A DNA stretch of 64,000 bases from Parasphaerochaeta coccoides DSM 17374 (GTDB lineage: Bacteria > Spirochaetota > Spirochaetia > Sphaerochaetales > Sphaerochaetaceae). The first letter of the stretch is position 1; the number at the start of each line of letters is the position of its first letter. The notes beneath the pieces are model-generated. The model saw nothing but the letters and a program-made list of their open reading frames with translations, was not told where the DNA came from and searched no databases. The position numbers and the translations under genes are program-made. Shown here one piece after another: positions 62,007-64,000 of this stretch. The DNA lies in the NCBI RefSeq assembly GCF_000208385.1, contig NC_015436.1:1240001-1304000 (forward strand). The letters are read 5' to 3'.

Positions 62007-64000
62007 CTATTCCCCGCAAGTGCGGGGGTGTTTCTACCGATACCATAATGAGACGAACCAGTACCAGCTATTCCCCGCAAGTGCGGGGGTGTTTCCCCAG
62101 TCGTGTTACTGGTTTGATGCAGTCTACTCTATTCCCCGCAAGTGCGGGGGTGTTTCTCTTGTAAACGCCATGCGGCTTGTGCAAGTCCACTATTCCCCGC
62201 AAGTGCGGGGGTGTTTCTATTTTCCATCATCGTGGGCGCACCGTCATAATCTATTCCCCGCAAGTGCGGGGGTGTTTCTGTGTTTTCTCCCGTTGTTGAA
62301 GGTGATTCTTCCTATTCCCCGCAAGTGCGGGGGTGTTTCTCTCGCGTTCATTTTGAAAACGAGAATGAATAACTATTCCCCGCAAGTGCGGGGGTGTTTC
62401 TAGCATCCATAGCACGCGTCTGTGGGACTGTCTCTATTCCCCGCAAGTGCGGGGGTGTTTCCACTTTGAAAAGTGCCTTTATACTGCCTTTTGTCTATTC
62501 CCCGCAAGTGCGGGGGTGTTTCTTCCCTGTCACCACTGTGGATACTTTCGCCAAGCTATTCCCCGCAAGTGCGGGGGTGTTTCCTGCCCTTTCGTTATCG
62601 CCATCAGTTTGCCACTCTATTCCCCGCAAGTGCGGGGGTGTTTCTGGGATGAGCGAAGGCGCGCAGGTCCTCACTGCCTATTCCCCGCAAGTGCGGGGGT
62701 GTTTCCCATATGTAAAGCACCTTGACGGCGATATATGGCTATTCCCCGCAAGTGCGGGGGTGTTTCTATTTTACTAAGTTCTTTTGCTGTCATGATTTAC
62801 TATTCCCCGCAAGTGCGGGGGTGTTTCTATCGGCTTCTTTGAGAAGCTCAATACATTCTGCTATTCCCCGCAAGTGCGGGGGTGTTTCCCTGAACCGTTC
62901 AGGTTATCATAAAGATGTCACCTATTCCCCGCAAGTGCGGGGGTGTTTCTTACGCAACGCTATCTATACGGGCGAATGGCTCACTATTCCCCGCAAGTGC
63001 GGGGGTGTTTCCGAGCAACCCTAAAAGAGACTATATGCAATCATCTATTCCCCGCAAGTGCGGGGGTGTTTCTTATGATTCCCGTTAAAACGCCTAAAAC
63101 TGATACTATTCCCCGCAAGTGCGGGGGTGTTTCTATCAGCGGGAGGCTTTGTCGGTCATGATGGACCTATTCCCCGCAAGTGCGGGGGTGTTTCTTCCTG
63201 ACACGGCAGGGCATCATCGGAGACGAGCTATTCCCCGCAAGTGCGGGGGTGTTTCCATTTCGTCAATGCCATGATGTAAAGCCCTGACCTATTCCCCGCA
63301 AGTGCGGGGGTGTTTCCTCATCAACGGAGAAGTGTTCCAATACGCATCCCTATTCCCCGCAAGTGCGGGGGTGTTTCTCAAGAGGCTGTTCCGCAGGGGG
63401 CACAGGGAAGCTATTCCCCGCAAGTGCGGGGGTGTTTCTGCTGTTCAGCGTAGAATGGCCGATTTGGAAAGCTATTCCCCGCAAGTGCGGGGGTGTTTCC
63501 GATAATGGGAACGCTCATACCACCAACATACTCTATTCCCCGCAAGTGCGGGGGTGTTTCCCCGTCTTTTGAAGATATTAAGTTAGTTGGTGACTATTCC
63601 CCGCAAGTGCGGGGGTGTTTCCCACGTCTTCGCATACATACATCTCCTTCTATACTATTCCCCGCAAGTGCGGGGGTGTTTCTATAATATACGATAAATA
63701 ACAAATATTATATGACTATTCCCCGCAAGTGCGGGGGTGTTTCTAATTTAAAGTTGTCTGCATCAAACCGCACACGCTATTCCCCGCAAGTGCGGGGGTG
63801 TTTCCACCATACTTCTCAAGAAAAAATTCAAACATTCCTATTCCCCGCAAGTGCGGGGGTGTTTCTGACCTTACCCTGAAAGTGTTCGCGGTAGTGGCCT
63901 ATTCCCCGCAAGTGCGGGGGTGTTTCCCCGAACCGTTCGGGTTATCATGAAGATGTCACCTATTCCCCGCAAGTGCGGGGGTGTTTCTATGCGTATCTTT
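62007..64000 (+). CRISPR. Type I-E CRISPR array, at least 33 repeats, continues past the window
   Basis: The 28-base repeat CTATTCCCCGCAAGTGCGGG (first 20) ending GGTGTTTC occurs 33 times, first at 62007-62034, last at 63960-63987. By eye all copies are identical. The core CCCCGC-AAGT-GCGGGG forms the 6-bp hairpin expected for Cas6e. Spacers are 33 bases (unit 61), except the 16th, 34 bases (62950-62983). Every spacer begins with T or C, so the repeat may be counted as 29 bases ending in Y, as E. coli repeats end in a PAM-derived G. Orientation follows the leader and the I-E repeat polarity (left to right). The distal end is not in view. Confidence 0.97.

Noticed and set aside
61999-63687. 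A series of open frames across the CRISPR array encoding repeated S-P-Q-V-R-G-C-F or I-P-R-K-C-G-G-V-S peptides
   Set aside because: They are translations of the 28-base repeat in different frames; no ribosome binding sites and the array is clearly non-coding.

Overview
The window is 64 kb of a bacterial chromosome. It looks like a Gram-negative spirochaete of the Sphaerochaeta/Parasphaerochaeta kind. Support: an alanyl-tRNA synthetase of about 600 residues without the C-terminal domain (known in spirochaetes), a long GlyA, several small outer-membrane-barrel-like proteins, and three unrelated substrate-binding proteins sharing an F-A-x-G-x-K-E signature after the signal peptide in place of a lipobox cysteine. 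The genus is inference. No rRNA, transposase or phage gene was seen.

Layout. 1-4.0 kb: end of prfA, prmC, a bifunctional rel and an rpiB-like gene. 4.0-7.7 kb (minus): a HAD/cytidine-deaminase fusion, a PLD-type lipoprotein and two barrel-like envelope proteins. 7.8-12.8 kb: glyA, infA behind a perfect consensus promoter, a ketopantoate-reductase family gene, an Smr protein and a CBS-ACT protein. 12.8-17.7 kb (minus): a complete branched-chain amino acid ABC operon livJHMGF. 18-19.8 kb: an AT-rich nucleotidyltransferase, tRNA-Arg(CCU) and a nitroreductase. 19.9-27.5 kb: an unusual membrane-anchored PIN/zinc-ribbon protein, topA, a lipoprotein, ychF and hflX. 27.7-34.2 kb: a barrel protein, an OPT transporter, rlmN, alaS, dprA and tRNA-Phe. 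34.3-42.2 kb: nucleoside salvage, with an isochorismatase-fold hydrolase, a nucleoside hydrolase, a nitroreductase, a purine nucleoside phosphorylase and a BMP-type nucleoside ABC transporter. 42.4-47.5 kb: an ECF transporter module without its S subunit, 5-formyl-THF cyclo-ligase, a PTS EIIA and the NfnAB transhydrogenase. 47.9-53.4 kb: hsp20 with a sigma-54 promoter, an AraC regulator, and a divergent siderophore/iron ABC operon with a large operator-like palindrome.

53.8-64 kb is a complete type I-E CRISPR-Cas locus (cas3-cse1-cse2-cas6e-cas7e-cas5e-cas1-cas2) that is visibly AT-richer than its surroundings. An array of at least 33 identical repeats follows and runs off the window. In all 33 cases the base after the 28-nt repeat is a pyrimidine, which points to a PAM ending in Y. 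Two spacers are near-identical and differ by a compensatory base-pair change in a hairpin.

Regulation visible in the DNA includes several promoters whose -10 box lies 6-8 nt before an ATG with no Shine-Dalgarno (probable leaderless mRNAs), a hairpin after each of two substrate-binding-protein genes, and a start codon buried in a 15-bp hairpin (PTS EIIA).
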